NCBI GenBank assembly: GCA_034440635.1
Contig: JAOTON010000767.1
Location: 1,984,001 to 2,048,000 of the forward strand
Origin: Lepas anatifera
Taxonomy: Eukaryota > Arthropoda > Thecostraca > Lepadidae
Direction of reading: 5' to 3'
DNA length: 64,000 nucleotides
Below are positions 34,112 to 45,967 of the stretch, piece by piece. How positions within the stretch are numbered: the stretch's first letter is position 1; every line of letters begins with the position of its first letter. Below the pieces are notes generated by a model. It was given only the letters and a program-made list of their open reading frames with translations, ran no database searches and was not told where the DNA came from. Both the position numbers and the translations under genes were made by a program.

Positions 34112-34306
34112 GTAATAATAATCATTGGGGCCTATCGACGCACCAACTGCCAGGGTCATATGGCGTCGCCAACTCTTTCCCTTACCGGAAGGTTTTCTCG
34201 GGAGCCAGCTTGCTCCTTGTTCAGGGAAGCCACCAGGCCTTGAACCTGGGTCGGCTGAATGGAAGCCAGCTACGCTGACCACTCCACTACCGCGCCCCCG
34301 AGGGGT
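34112..34306 (-). mobile_element. SINE with a different tRNA-like head and the same tail
   Basis: On the minus strand a head with GGTAGTGGAGTGGTCAGC and a B box GGTTCAAGGCC precedes the GAGAGTTGGCGACGCCAT-type body and the (ATT)n tail shared with 33791-33976. The 5' region is unrelated to the other SINE head, so this is a second subfamily made by head exchange. No clear target duplication. Confidence 0.8.
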
Positions 34307-35089
34307 TAAATGACATGATATATGACGCTTAAACAATCGTTATTTGGCATTGTCCTAACTTCAAGGTACGATTCAAGGTAAAGGTGACAATGTGACTTGC
34401 TAATATCACGTCACATGTCATTTGAGTCCGTAGGTCAAGATAGCTACATTGATGCATTTGGCTTTGTGCTAGGTCTTCAAAGCCATTCAAATTCATTTGA
34501 CCGACCTTGGCCCCCTGCGACAGCATGGGTCAATGGATATGGCTGAAACTTGGGTCTTAAGTAGAAGACGGTGGCGCCTTTCAATTTGTTCCGTATCACC
34601 GCCGGTGAACGAGCTCGTCAGGGGTTCAATCGTAGGTACCCCCAGACAGAGGTAGCTACGAAAGACCCCAAGCAGTGCCGGGTCAACAGCTTTGCATGCC
34701 CGTGAACTCTGCAGAGATAGACATATTTGCTATGACCGAATTTACTTTTCATTCCAGCCTTACCCTTGGTTTTATATTTTGAATGAAAATTAAGACTGAA
34801 TATGAAATAGCCATTGGAGCCGTGAGTCTGTATTATGACTTCAATCAGGGTTATCACTGCAGCAGCCGTGGAACCCATGCTGCTTTTAAGACCTCATAAA
34901 TTCTAAGAAAATGGCAACATTTTTGTTTTTGTTGATTTAATGTAGAAGCATATGGTGATTTCCAGAATTCCACACTATTTTCTTCAAAGAACCCTAGATG
35001 GAATTCCAATAACGTGGTTCGCTCCCTTAAAAATTGCGAATTGTGCAACGACAGCTCTACTCCTTTCTCTCTGGAAACCATCTGATATC
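34307..35089. other. AGGTCA-bearing repeat remnant, otherwise unrecognised
   Basis: 34340-34520 has several AAGGTCA/TGACC words like the TTAA element interiors but no termini. 34530-35089 shows no recognisable exon. It may contain the decayed 5' part of the following LINE. Confidence 0.35.
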
Positions 35090-36500
35090 ACCAGCACAAC
35101 ATGGTTTCAGACCTCATCACTCTACAGAAACCGCCCTTCTTAGTGTCTCTGACCGAATTCTCAACGGCATGAATCAAGGACACATTTCTTTGATCTGCTT
35201 TTTTACCTGAGTAAGGCCTTTGATGTCATCGATCATTCGAAGTTGATGACTAAGTTAGAACTGTACGGAATCAATACGGATTGGTTCCGTTCGTATCTAA
35301 GCGGCCATAATCAGAGCGTATCAAGTGTAGATAACAGTAGCAGGCAAAAAGTACTCTCTAAAAAACTTCCCAACACAGTCGGCGTTTTTCAAGGGTCTTC
35401 CTTGGGCCCACTCCTCTTCGATGTGTTCGTCAACGTCCTAAACTATTTTGCGATCGATTCTAGCATCACGCAGTATGCAGACGATACTCAAGTTATCGTT
35501 ACCGGCCGAAGGGACCAAGGGAATCTTCTTAGAGCCCGAATGGAGCGTACCCTTACATCCTTGGATGACTGGTTCCGTGCTAATGGCATGAAGGTCAATG
35601 CCATCAAAACACAGCTAATGATAATCGGCAGTCGCCAAAGCCTCAAGGACCTTCCGCCCCTGCAGATTCAATTTCGTGCTCAAGCCATCAGCCCGTTCAC
35701 TCCGTCCGTAACCTGGATATCATATTCGACAATCATCTCTCGTGGGACACACACGCAAACCATGCCATGCAAAAGTGTTTCGGTCTTTTAATAACATTAA
35801 TTCACATAAGCCACCACCTCCCCAAGCGCATCATCTCAAGCATTGTTCACAGCCTGGTTCTCTCACACGTTCGATACTGTATTTCAGTGTACGGCAACTG
35901 TTCGGACAAAAATCATCGAAAAAAATTTTAAAAAATGATAACTTCAGCGCAAAAGTAGTATCCGGTTGCCGAAAGTTTGATCATATATCGGACGTATTGG
36001 GAGGTCCAGGCTGGCTCAGTTCCAGACAAATGGAAAAATATCACACTCTCACCCCTGCCCACAACATCATCGCAACTAAACAACCGATAGGGCTATCCTC
36101 ATCCCTTCAACACAACACTGACATCCATACCCGACAAACACGCCAATCTCAACAGCAACACTTGCCGAGGATACGGACAGAGGCTGGCCGGCGGCAGTTC
36201 ATATACAGGGCCGCCATGTTGTATAATGCTCTGCCGCCGAGTCTCACAGAAGTGCGGATAGCTGCCTTCAAAAAACCACTCGCTCGATGGTTAAAGAGTT
36301 AGTTCCGTCGGATAAGAACTGCAAGGTGTGTGGTATTGCATTGTTTTTTGCGCCGATTACTGAACCAGTGTATTTTATTATTGAATAGTGTCTATCATTC
36401 TTGTCTTTTGTACATGGATGGTGTTATGAAATAATTGACGCCAGGCTAAGAATAACCACGTCTATTGTGGAGTGTTCTGACGATGTAAAATAAATAAAAA
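35090..36500 (+). mobile_element. Jockey/CR1-like LINE, 5'-truncated, frameshifted
   Basis: Reverse-transcriptase motifs occur in order: QHGFRPHHSTETAL (about 35095, first frame), YLSKAFDVIDHSKL (second frame), QGSSLGPLLFDVFV (about 35390) and QYADDTQVIV, with YADD the catalytic box. A C-terminal region with SHVRYCISVYGNC, KFDHISDVLG, LPRIRTEAGRRQFIYRAA and YNALPP ends at the stop at 36302. Several frameshifts split it, so it is dead. A 3' untranslated region of about 200 bp ends in AAAATAAATAAAAAGG. It sits in intron 1 just before transporter exon 2. Confidence 0.88.
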
Positions 36501-36632
36501 GGCCTGCCAGCCAGAAAGGATGACATGATGAAAGATCACTTCGTCGGCTACTAATCGGTATGATGCTACTTTGCTCTGTTACATCACGACAGGCTCAAGC
36601 ATGTTACACCCACCGTGTTCCATTTGCTGCAG

Positions 36633-36960
36633 GTTCGGCCGACGGCTGGGCACGGCGGCCATGTTTCTGGTGACTGGCGCCTTCATTCTGGCGATCCTGG
36701 CAGTGCCGGAAACGCTCAGCTGGCCCAAGCTAGTGCTGGGCGTGCTCGCCAACATGGTAATCACGGTGGCTTTCAATGTCATCTGGATGTATGTGACTGA
36801 GATTACGCCCACGCCGCTGCGCACGGTGGGGCTCTGTCTGGCCACCAGCGTCGGTCGCATCGGGTCAGTGATCGCTCCTTACGTGGTGGACCTGCTGGCA
36901 CCGGTGCACTGGTCCCTGCCCAGCTGCGTGTTCGGCGCTAGCGCTCTCTCCGGGGCCGCG
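36633..36960 (+). CDS. SLC22-family transporter, coding exon 2
   Basis: Encodes the stretch from the cytoplasmic FGRRLG motif after helix 8 through helices 9 to 11. VTEITPTPLRTVGLCLATSV is the family motif preceding helix 11, and SVIAPYVVDLL follows. The acceptor TGCAG ends at 36632, and the donor GTGAGT follows GCG at 36960 in phase 0. Length (328 nt) and phase fit with exons 1 and 3. No lesions are seen here, which favours recent or apparent rather than ancient loss of the exon 1 frame. Confidence 0.92.
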
Positions 36961-39171
36961 GTGAGTCCAAACATAGCCTCATCTTATGGCAAATATACTT
37001 AGACGCAGTTAGCCTGGCATGAGCTAAGGTCAATCCAGTTGCCACTGTGTCACCATAAAAATTTAAAGGCGCAAATGTGTCCCCAACTGTAAGAAAAATC
37101 CGTTGTGTAGTATACCTACTTATTTGATTACTGAGAAATCAAATCCAAACGAAGCAAGTATTTCAGCGCCTGACTCGTTAATTTTAAGCACGTGCTGACT
37201 CGCCTACGAAATTTTAAGCACGTTCATTGACGGGTGTCTGAGGCACCACCACCTTGAGGACGGGCGTTTAAATCTTCTTCCCTTTCCCCAAAATTTGGAA
37301 ACTACATTAGGTAGCGAAGAGCGGAAAATGTCCTTCAATAACCGGTCGTGATATTTGCAAAAAAAATGGTTCCTAAAAATTCTCCAGGTCAATTTTGAGA
37401 TCACCACCACCCACTGGTCACAGAATATCCTCATAGCATACAATGAGCGATTAATTGAAAATATGAAGACACAAAGAGAGTATTAGTTTTGCTCTGTGTC
37501 AAGCCAGATAATGGTACGATCGGAGAGTGTAAGTAGCTTGGCCATACTTTGGTTGGCCATAGAGTGTAGGCCCTCTCATGGCACAGCAAATTAGAATCCA
37601 ATCTGGTTCATATCCCACCTTCTCCTTCAGATGCTCACCAATCCGTCCGAACGACATGATTATCAAACCACATATGATCGCAAAAATCCAAATAATCATC
37701 CATCACCTTCATTGACCCTCTAAAATCGCTGGGTTCCTTTAAAAGCTTGTGCTCCGGTGGATGGAGATTCCTCTGCCAATTACTTTAAACAAACGTAATC
37801 GCCTCACGTAGCATTCAATTTGTCTATTTCAACTGAACTGGAAAAACCACGGGGAAGCTTGTTCAAATCTTTAACGAGAGTTATAGGCGCGGGACATCAG
37901 CATCCTTCGTCCTGCCACTTTTTGGCCGGTGGCGAATATATTGCGTATCCATGTCCGAGACCAACCGAGTAGTCTGGCCAATCCAATCCAATCTTCCAAT
38001 GAATTAGATTGAGATGGGTACCTATTAAGAAATAAAACCCATTGCGCAATCAAATTGGCCACCACATCACATTTCATGCCGTTCCTACTTACATGATTTT
38101 GCAAGTAGCTATAACTGTAACATACAGCCACAAACGCTTGCACGAAAATATGCTCGGAAGTGCAGTTGTAGTGAAGAGCTAGAAAAAGAGACTACGTGTG
38201 AAATTTAGAGATTTGGACTTCCATCAAAATGCCAGTGACGCAGCTGGGGGTCCCAGAGCTCGTTTTTCGAGGGAGGATGAGGTAACTGGGCTGAAATTCC
38301 GGCAAGCAGGACGGTACTTGGAGCACACAGACTTCCTGTGGTGGAAAACAATCGACCACTGCTGGCCGGGACACACTGTTTGAGATAGTATAAACAAATT
38401 AGCAAACCACCTGTCTTATTTTTGTTCTTGACTACAGTACCTACTTACAATTTAATGCGAAGAATCCAAAGATATATTCCGCAAAATCTCTGAGTGATGC
38501 TCTCTTTGCAATTATCATTTGATGTAGAGAAAAGTTTTGACCCCAGTAGTTACCAAAATATCGAACTAAAAGGTATCATATTAGGTTTTTTGCATCACCA
38601 ATGTATCAAAAATCCAATAGTTTGAAGAATTATTTTTAGACGTCGATTTGTTAACTTTACCAACGTTTTGTTTTGCGAACAAACAAACAAAACGTTTAAC
38701 GTTTTGGTAAGGTTGTTAACTACAGCCGTTACCCGGCTCTAAACGGGTGTCGGCAGCGTCCTTTAGCCAAAAGCGCACCGAAATTTTAGCCAAAATTGCA
38801 CGCAAAATATATAAGGAGGTGGAATACATTTTTCTGTAGTTTCGGCCTTGCGCCCCTCCCCCCTCCGGGGGGGCGCCCAGGACATACACTGGGAGCTGTT
38901 AGCGCCCTGCCCACCCGCTATACGTCGGGTATAACGTTTACAAAGGCACCAGTGCAAACAAAATATTCCAGTGCTAAAACCCCCCATAGTATCAAAACTC
39001 ACACATCCATCAGCAGAGCAGTATGAGCGGCTCGGCACAATAAAAATTTTCCTAACAGAGATAAATTTTCAACCCAAAACTAGGACGTTTCCCCCAAAAG
39101 AAAAGTGTTTTTGTGGGTAGTCTTACCAGAGCGGATTATTATTTTTAGCGCAAAGCACTGGTCGCCAACAG
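36961..39171 (+). other. Intron 2 of the SLC22 transporter gene
   Basis: GTGAGT at 36961 to CCAACAG at 39165-39171, phase 0. It holds a truncated family B element (37214-37410) and otherwise unassigned sequence, including a GCCCCTCCCCCCTCCGGGGG block near 38852-38877 and a GTTTTGTTTTGCGAACAAAC hairpin near 38665-38695. Confidence 0.85.
37214..37410 (+). mobile_element. TTAA family B element, left fragment
   Basis: TTAA 37214-37217 followed by GCACGTTCATTGACGGG, GTCTGAGGCACC and TAGGTAGCGAAGAGCGG matches the first 200 bp of family B with many substitutions. The rest is missing. Confidence 0.65.
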
Positions 39172-39351
39172 ATGGTGCTGCTGTTACCTGAGACGCTGGG
39201 CAGGCGGCTGCCGGAGACGGTGCGAGACGTGGAGACGCGCAGCTGGGAAACGCCGCTCTCCAGTCATGGAGAGGGAGTGACAAACGCCGTATTCCAGTCG
39301 TCGACGATGAAGATGGACTCGCTGGACGGGGAGAGCGTCACACGATACTGA
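39172..39351 (+). CDS. SLC22-family transporter, coding exon 3 (C-terminus)
   Basis: After the acceptor CAACAG the frame reads MVLLLPETLGRRLPETV, which completes helix 12 and the PET-G-LP motif seen at the end of SLC22 proteins. A 43-residue hydrophilic tail follows, ending VTRY and TGA at 39349-39351. With one base restored in exon 1 the protein would be about 581 residues, normal for the family. No clear AATAAA was located close downstream. Confidence 0.9.
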   Translation: MVLLLPETLGRRLPETVRDVETRSWETPLSSHGEGVTNAVFQSSTMKMDSLDGESVTRY

Positions 39352-39617
39352 CTGCTGCTGCAGCCCTCAAGATATCTTCCACGGCATACCATGCAGAGCA
39401 GTTGTTGCCACTTACCTGGCGAAAATGGCGGGTCTGCAGACCACCTTTTGGACTAGCCTCCGGACGGCATGGATTTTTCAATAAGTGGCATGGGGTGATA
39501 CAGAATGGGGCGAAGTTCTTTTGGCTTCATTAGCAGGGCATGGGACGAGAGAATGTTGGTGAAAATATCGCTGGGAAAACAGAATGATTTGTGAAGCAAA
39601 TGGTGCTTAAAAGTTAT

Positions 39618-39871
39618 TCTAACTTAACTCTGTCAGACACTAGAGCCCAGAACTCTTCTCTAACATGCCACCCTTCTTTGACCCGTCATGACCTCAATGT
39701 TGGCCTTGGCCAAAAAGTGACGGATGTAGTTTCGTCATTAATTTTATGAGCTATCCATCAGCGTCCACGTTTTCGCTATCCCGCATAAGAGCCGAGTTCG
39801 AGGGGCACGTTTGAATACCCCACCCCCACCAGAGCGAAGGTGGCTCGGAGGCCCACCGGGGCGGGTGTTAA
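39618..39871 (+). mobile_element. TTAA family D element, right-end fragment
   Basis: The segment from CTCTGTCAGACACTAGAGCC through GCTATCCCGCATAAGAGCC to GGGGCGGGTG and TTAA 39868-39871 corresponds to the last 250 bp of 24861-25849. The rest is absent. Confidence 0.7.
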
Positions 39872-42800
39872 AAACCAAGACCTTTGGTGAACTTATTATT
39901 ACCCTGACCTCAGAATGGATAAAGTGTGCAGCTTTTCTGTTTTAAGAGCTGGGTCATTCCACGACGAAAATGAGCCGAATAATCTCAAAATAACACCCTA
40001 CAACTCAGATTTTTCTAACATTTTGTCAAAGGGATAATTTTCCGCAATGATTTATGCTATGACATTTCAGTGTCATTCTCCCAACAGCTTTTCAGTTATT
40101 GTCTGGGGAAATTGTTCGATATGGTGCAAAACTCTATTGGTTGAAATAGCTAGATATCCACAATCAATCATAAATTTAAATAACACATATGTCACCGGAA
40201 TCTTTAAGGCCATAAATTGTAATCAAGCGGAGTAAAAAATCTAACTTAAAATAAAAGGCATAAGTTTGCTTGATACCTTGGGTCAGGTCATGTCATTGCA
40301 CATCGATGGCAAACAAAATTGTTGCTTTTTCCTCAAAAAATGATTTTGGATATTAGGTCTCTATGCTAAAATATTGGAAACAGGTTTTTTCTTGCATTGG
40401 CTTAATTTTATTTTGGAATTACCACTGCAAACGCATTAAAGCCAAGCGTTGCGTACCTACTCTCAATAATCACGGCTTTTGAAATGTATAAAATGCATGA
40501 TCTTCTTACATGTAGGCGAAGCAGTCTTGAAACAACACACATGCGTAATGGTACGTGGATTTTATCTAATATATAAATATAGATAATTTAGTATAGTATA
40601 AGTAGCATAAGAATGATATGATGAATGGTATAGTATAGGATATAAATATGTTTACTCTATTTCAATTTCAAAATAATCCTGTACTATTCCATCCCAGCAG
40701 GCCTGCAAAATCCAGACCTGCCCCTTATGAGCAGCTTCACTGTTTTGCTCAATACCCGAGCATAGCGATGATCAAGAAAGGCCATAAAATCACACCCGCT
40801 TCCTAGCATCTTTCTTCACTCGAGGCGAGGAATAGGTGCCACCACAGCCATGGGTGGAGATCGCACGGGCGGGATTGGTTGAAGTGTCGGGACCCGCTGG
40901 ATTTTGGGTCTCTGGTAGGGTTTGTATAGGGCTTGTTTTGCCGGGCCAGCGTTAACGCATCCAAGTACCCATCTCCAGCATTGACTATAGCGTGCAAACG
41001 CCGTACAGGCGCGAGACGGCTGGCGTTGGTACGATTATTGTCTGGAAAATAGTGTTGCATACTTCATGATGGTGCTCAAAACTTGGAATTATCATCGACA
41101 TTAGACTGGTATAGCAGAACTTTGAAATAGAAGCCGAAGTGGTAAATATCAGTTCGCCCGCTGACCATCCACCGCCGGGCCTGCTGGCGATGGAGCCGCC
41201 ACTAACGGGAGAGATTTGAGACGCGGGGTCTCAACGGGGCGGCGAAGGCAAGAGAATAGAGAGTCATGACCCGGTGTTCATTTAATTGGATACATGAGCA
41301 TTTTCAGTACCAAGGCCCTCGGTACGCACTATGACGTTGTACATGAGCCAGACAAAGCATGGCTCAACCCATACGAAAAATGGCAACGCAGAACGGACCG
41401 TTGTAGAAAAATGAATTATTTTTAATTTTACTAGAATGAACACCTATGTAAGCTCTTACAAATATATTCTCTCCTTTCTAAATGCTTATAGTCAAATACC
41501 TTTTATCCAATGAAAATAAAGGTATTATACTTTTATGTCTAAACTTTGGAAACTATGTCATTATACAATTCCTTTGCTTACTTCGGATACGGAATTACCC
41601 CCAAAGTTCCTCTTCTGGAAAAGAAATAAAACTGAGCAGCAAAATGGTACTAGGCACCCGGATGCTGAGACAATTGGTCCACTTCCACGGTCGGTGCGGA
41701 AATAGTACGCACTGATGCTGCTAATGTATCTGGGTAACTAAGGCGTGTGCGCGTTACTGGTTCTAAAATAACCTGAATCATGAATGGCATCATCTGCAGG
41801 ATGATGGTGCACAAACATTGTGCTGATCCGTTATGATGTCATAAAATTAAGGTGCAACTCACCGTTCAACCAGCATCTTTGACTATAGCGCAGGCAGTCA
41901 ACAATGTGCAAGCACGTAAGGACACCCTTCTGTACCTCAATTGACGTAGTCATCGGTTACTTTTATAATAATTGCACCGCCAGAAGTTCAAAGTTTTCAT
42001 TCGGCTGCACTGCAAATCACGATCCACCCGTTCGCGGCATGTTGGAAACAAATAAACAAGACATTTTGCCAAAGCTTCTGTTTCGTTCCGGATTCATTGA
42101 AGCACGACTCTGACCATTCCAGATGTAACCTCTGCCGTTCCAGGGCCCTAAAACTCCAATCTGCACCATTCCATACGTTTTTGCGCCATTTAGTCTCGGC
42201 TTTGCAGTTCCGTATTCGAGACTGTCCAGTTTATGCATTTTATTTTTCCGGTGGATGTGTAGGTCAGTGTGAAAATCGACTCAACTTTGTTAATATCTGC
42301 TTTCACGAAGCAGATCTGGCATTGGTTCATAGTACAATTTTATTCAACATTCCACGGCAAAAAAGTTTGTGATAGCGTGGGTGGGACGGTGAAGCGAGCG
42401 GGGTGCAAAAAGTGAGACGCCACACCTATAGGTGGGGCATTCCAGGACAGATCGACCAAGGCTTGACACCACCATGTCTAGAAAAAATCTGAAACTTTGT
42501 CTCCGGGGTAGTTTTGGGCCAGAAACACGCCTGTGAGAATCTTAGCCCCCTCCGGCCAACGGTGACCGAGTTATAGCCCGAGGCATTTTCGGGAGGTCAC
42601 GTTGTAGACTCATCTTTGATGCTTCATAACTCAAAAAACGCATCACCTGATTAACAAGTTTTGTATATCATTGAACTCGTCTTGAATGATAGTTTATTTA
42701 AAAAAAGAAAATTTCAAAATTTGAAAATTTTTGACTTTTAATTTGTTTGACCTTTTCTTTTTTACCTAGCTTGACCTTTTCGCAGTTGAAATTGCCCTTT

Positions 42801-43309
42801 TAGACAACTCAAAAATTTTGATTAATAAAATATCTTTCGATAGCAAAAATAAAAAAATGCGTTCTTGCTATAAGTTCCAAATATTTAGCACCTAAGGTAG
42901 GTATGCAGACGGTTTTTGACCACCGCGGTCATATCATATGACACCTGTGTCATATGATATAGGTCATATATGACCAGATATCATGGGTAGAGACAATATA
43001 TGTGTGGACACATTTCCGATCGGAAGTTTAGTTTCAAACATTCAGCTCATTCTTATGGACAAAAATAAAATCGTCTCTGCCGAGGAAGCCCTTCATAATT
43101 TTTTATGGAGCACTAACGAAGAAAGGAACTTAATAGTTCCACGGGCTTACTATCATAGATGAGTGTCATGCTATGACATTTTTTCTAGCATGCAGTTCTT
43201 TATTGGTGAATAATGGATATGAATGAAGAAATTTCAACATTTCAGAGATCTTTTTTTACATTACGATGAAGGAGCTGACTAATAGGAATCTCATGTAGTT
43301 AAACAGATA
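39872..43309. other. No recognised gene; scattered repeat traces
   Basis: About 3.4 kb with a CATTCCACGAC phrase at 39957, related to the ones at 1934 and 42438, and an AT-rich stretch at 40560-40660. Minus-strand frame 40803-41060 and plus-strand frames 41904-42372 show no family motif. A perfect 30-bp palindrome lies at 42931-42960. Confidence 0.3.
42931..42960. repeat. Short perfect hairpin
   Basis: Arms ATATCATATGACAC and GTGTCATATGATAT are separated by CT, with further TCATATGA words on both sides up to 42980. It could be the core of an old inverted-repeat element or a protein-binding palindrome; nothing else supports either. Confidence 0.75.
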
Positions 43310-44150
43310 ACTGTAAAAGTTTATTGCTTATTGCGTTCGGATCATCTTCGGACATAGTGCCGATTTACCGATGAAGCCAATCTGATAAAAATACATACAA
43401 TGCATGCTCAATGCTGCGGGAAAATTCTTAAAAGCTGATGGAACAAGTGAGTCTAAAATGATTCCAGAAGGTAAAATAGCCTAAAACATACATAAAATAT
43501 AGGAATATACAAGGTATAAACCTAAAACTCGCATAGGAGTCTCAAAACATGCTTAAGAGATACATTTAAAAACTACTCACGTAAAAACTAACCCCTCACA
43601 CCCAGCAAAAAGCGAAACACATGTTTTTCGTACTCTACTTTGCCAAGTGCTAAATATATGTCTGGCGACATGTATCCAGGAACCTATTGCACAGTTTGGG
43701 AATCCTGGTAAACATACCACTTTTGACCGTGTTGGCTCTCGCGTAAGGCAAATGAAATAAAAGTTTACCGCGCAGCATTCGGAGAGGAACATCAAGTGGA
43801 AACTTGTTCATAAGAAATGGTGAATCAGCTACATTTTTGTGGATACCTCTGATAAACATGAGATCATACTGTTTACGTCTAGCCTCAAGAGATGCGACAC
43901 TAAAATGCAAAATGAGACTATCATACTCAAAGGCTATGTTTTGAAAATTGCAGCGTCCACAGAGCCAAACTAAAAATGTATGTTGAATTATTTCTAGCAT
44001 TTGCAGGTGACTGTCGGCTGCCTCTCCCCAAATCACGCACCAATACTCCAGCACAGACCGTACATTCGTGTAATATGTAGACAGCATAGATGTACTATTG
44101 CACTGATAAATTGGCCGTGCAAATCTGAGAGATGGTGGTGTCATGCCTTG
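43310..44150 (-). mobile_element. LINE 3' fragment (C-terminal region of reverse transcriptase ORF)
   Basis: The minus-strand frame 43650-44144 reads STYYTNVRSVLEYWCVIWG, then LQMLEIIQHTFLVWLCGRC, SLEARRKQYDLMF and DSPFLMNKFPLDVPLRML. This is the pattern downstream of the reverse transcriptase in Jockey/R1-like LINEs (V(R)S.LEY...VW, L..IQ..FL, L..RR...DL). The tail toward 43310 includes a minus-strand AATAAA near 43325. The element is 5'-truncated and its last residues run into a second frame. Confidence 0.75.
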
Positions 44151-44554
44151 GTAGATATGTCGTGGAATGCCCCTCTGGGATCTAGTGCCGTTGCAATGAT
44201 GCGTTGAAACCAGAGAGGCGCTGCGGCGTGCAGAGGCATGCGCAAGGGCCAGAAAAGTGTTCAGTGTGTCACCATTGAAAATATCAAACCAGAAATGTGT
44301 TACCAGTTTAGGCTGGGAAATGTGGCACGTTTTGTGTTAGTAGGATACCAATGGATGCTCTTTGACGATCCTAGTTGTTGAAAAACATTGCAAGTCAAAT
44401 CACAGGTGCCAACTTCGGCGATTTGTTCCGTTATTAATCTGGAAGAAAACATGTTTGCTTATTTTTGTCACCTTGTCCACCTCGGTCTGTCACCATTTTG
44501 AATATCAGAATGGTGGCTTTTTCGACCCCTGGGCATGCGATGGTGCACGCTGCC

Positions 44555-44874
44555 GTGCACCGGACTCCTGGCGTGCACCGGACTCCTGGCGTGCACCGGT
44601 GTCCTGGCGTGCACCGGTGTCTGGCGTGCACCGGACTCCTGGCGTGCACCGGACTCCTGGCGTGCACCGGACTCTTGGCGTGCACCGGACTCCTGGCGCA
44701 CCGACTCCTGGCGTGCACCGGACTCCTGGCGTGCACCGGTGTCCTGGCGTGCACCGGTGTCCTGGCGTGCACCGGACTCCTGGCGTGCACCGGACTCCTG
44801 GCGTGAACCGGACTCCTGGCGTGCACCGGTGTCCTCGCGTGCACGGGACTCCTGGCGTGCACCGGTGTCCCGCC
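44555..44874. repeat. 18-bp minisatellite, 18 units
   Basis: The unit is GTGCACCGGACTCCTGGC, with a common variant in which GGACTCC is GGTGTCC. One unit is 17 bp and one 15 bp; all others are 18 bp. Because 18 is divisible by three and the unit lacks stops in most frames, long frames of repeated six-residue words exist on both strands. These are not evidence of a gene. Confidence 0.95.
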
Positions 44875-45132
44875 TGTTTGTATTGAACCTGTTGCTGATA
44901 ATCATGTTTTGCCCTCTATGCAGAACCAGTAACTCATCAGATCTGCGCTCATTGTTTCCTCTACCACTAGCTATTTAAAAACAAATATGATTCATTTTCC
45001 ATATGGACAAAACCGAGGATTGTTTTTATGAAAAGTGGCGTTAGGGGTTGGTTATATGATATGTCGGGTAAACATTTGTATACAGTTTTGGTTCTGTTAT
45101 GGGTGCAAAATAACCGCAGAAGTCAGCGCGCC

Positions 45133-45967
45133 CTAACACGCGCACTGGAGGGGCCTCGGAGGCCCCCAGATTTCCAGGTGGCCGGAGAACCGCTTGTAGC
45201 CGAAAAAGGACACGTGACCACATTTAACAGAATTTAATAGCGCGTCGATTGGTGAAGACTTTTGAAAATCGGCCGAAAATTTTGACTTATAGGCTTTCAA
45301 AGTCAGACCTGCATTTTGAGATCGCCGTAAACGGGGTCGGACCAGTTAGCTTGCATTGAAGACCGAGTGGTGACGTCATAACGTCATATAAGCGGGACTA
45401 TATGTCAGGTCACTTCACCTTAAAGTCAGGTCAGGTAAAGGTCACAGGTCAAGGTCATATCTGACTTTCAGGTCACTGACCACTGTGCGTCCGGCCAAAT
45501 GACGTTACCCGGTCTGACATATATTATGCTATGACTCATCGTGGGTACCCCATACAATTTCGGTCGGTCGGTCGGTCATTGGGAAGGTCATCCTCATTTC
45601 CCAAACAGTCGTCGTGTTAGTCGTGTAAATAATGTAGTTACCATATGGCGACTTAAAAGTCAATGAGCTTAATGACCTTGACCCAAAAGTTGTGGGAAGC
45701 CTCTTTGAGACCTTTCTCTTGAACCTTGTCCGCTTTTAGATTATTCCCGCCATTTTCCCGCATAATCATAGCATTTACCAATCGATCCCCGCATGGCCAA
45801 TATTTGACCTTTACGACCTCTTTGACCTTGAAGATATTGACCTGGTCAATGAAATCGGTCATCATATAGATCACCTTACCCCACCCACCTACCAGTGGGT
45901 TTTTTAACCCTTTAGTTTCTAGATCTTGCCTCGCCCCTCCGTCTTGCCAACCTCGTGCGGGTGTTAA
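45133..45967 (+). mobile_element. TTAA family G element, full length
   Basis: Starts CTAACACGCGCACTGG with the palindrome GGGGCCTCGGAGGCCCC at 45151-45167 and ends GTGCGGGTG plus TTAA 45964-45967. The interior has GTGACGTCATAACGTCAT, AGGTCAAGGTCA-type words, and a CGGTCGGTCGGTCGGTC run (about 45571). It is the uninterrupted counterpart of 28630-30859. Confidence 0.75.

Larger units (their letters stand above)
14594..36632 (+). other. Intron 1 of the SLC22 transporter gene (about 22 kb)
   Basis: The donor is GTAAGC at 14594, and the acceptor TTTGCTGCAG ends at 36632. Joining restores the codon AG|G, giving N-R-F-G-R-R across the junction as expected for the family. The intron is almost entirely transposable elements, including an antisense retroelement/USP insertion, SINEs and a LINE. 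The first element begins only 42 bp after the donor. Confidence 0.85.

Noticed and set aside
44362..44978. Long overlapping open frames encoding HTPGV- or ARQESG-like repeats
   Set aside because: They are produced by the stop-free 18-bp minisatellite on both strands, with no other coding evidence.
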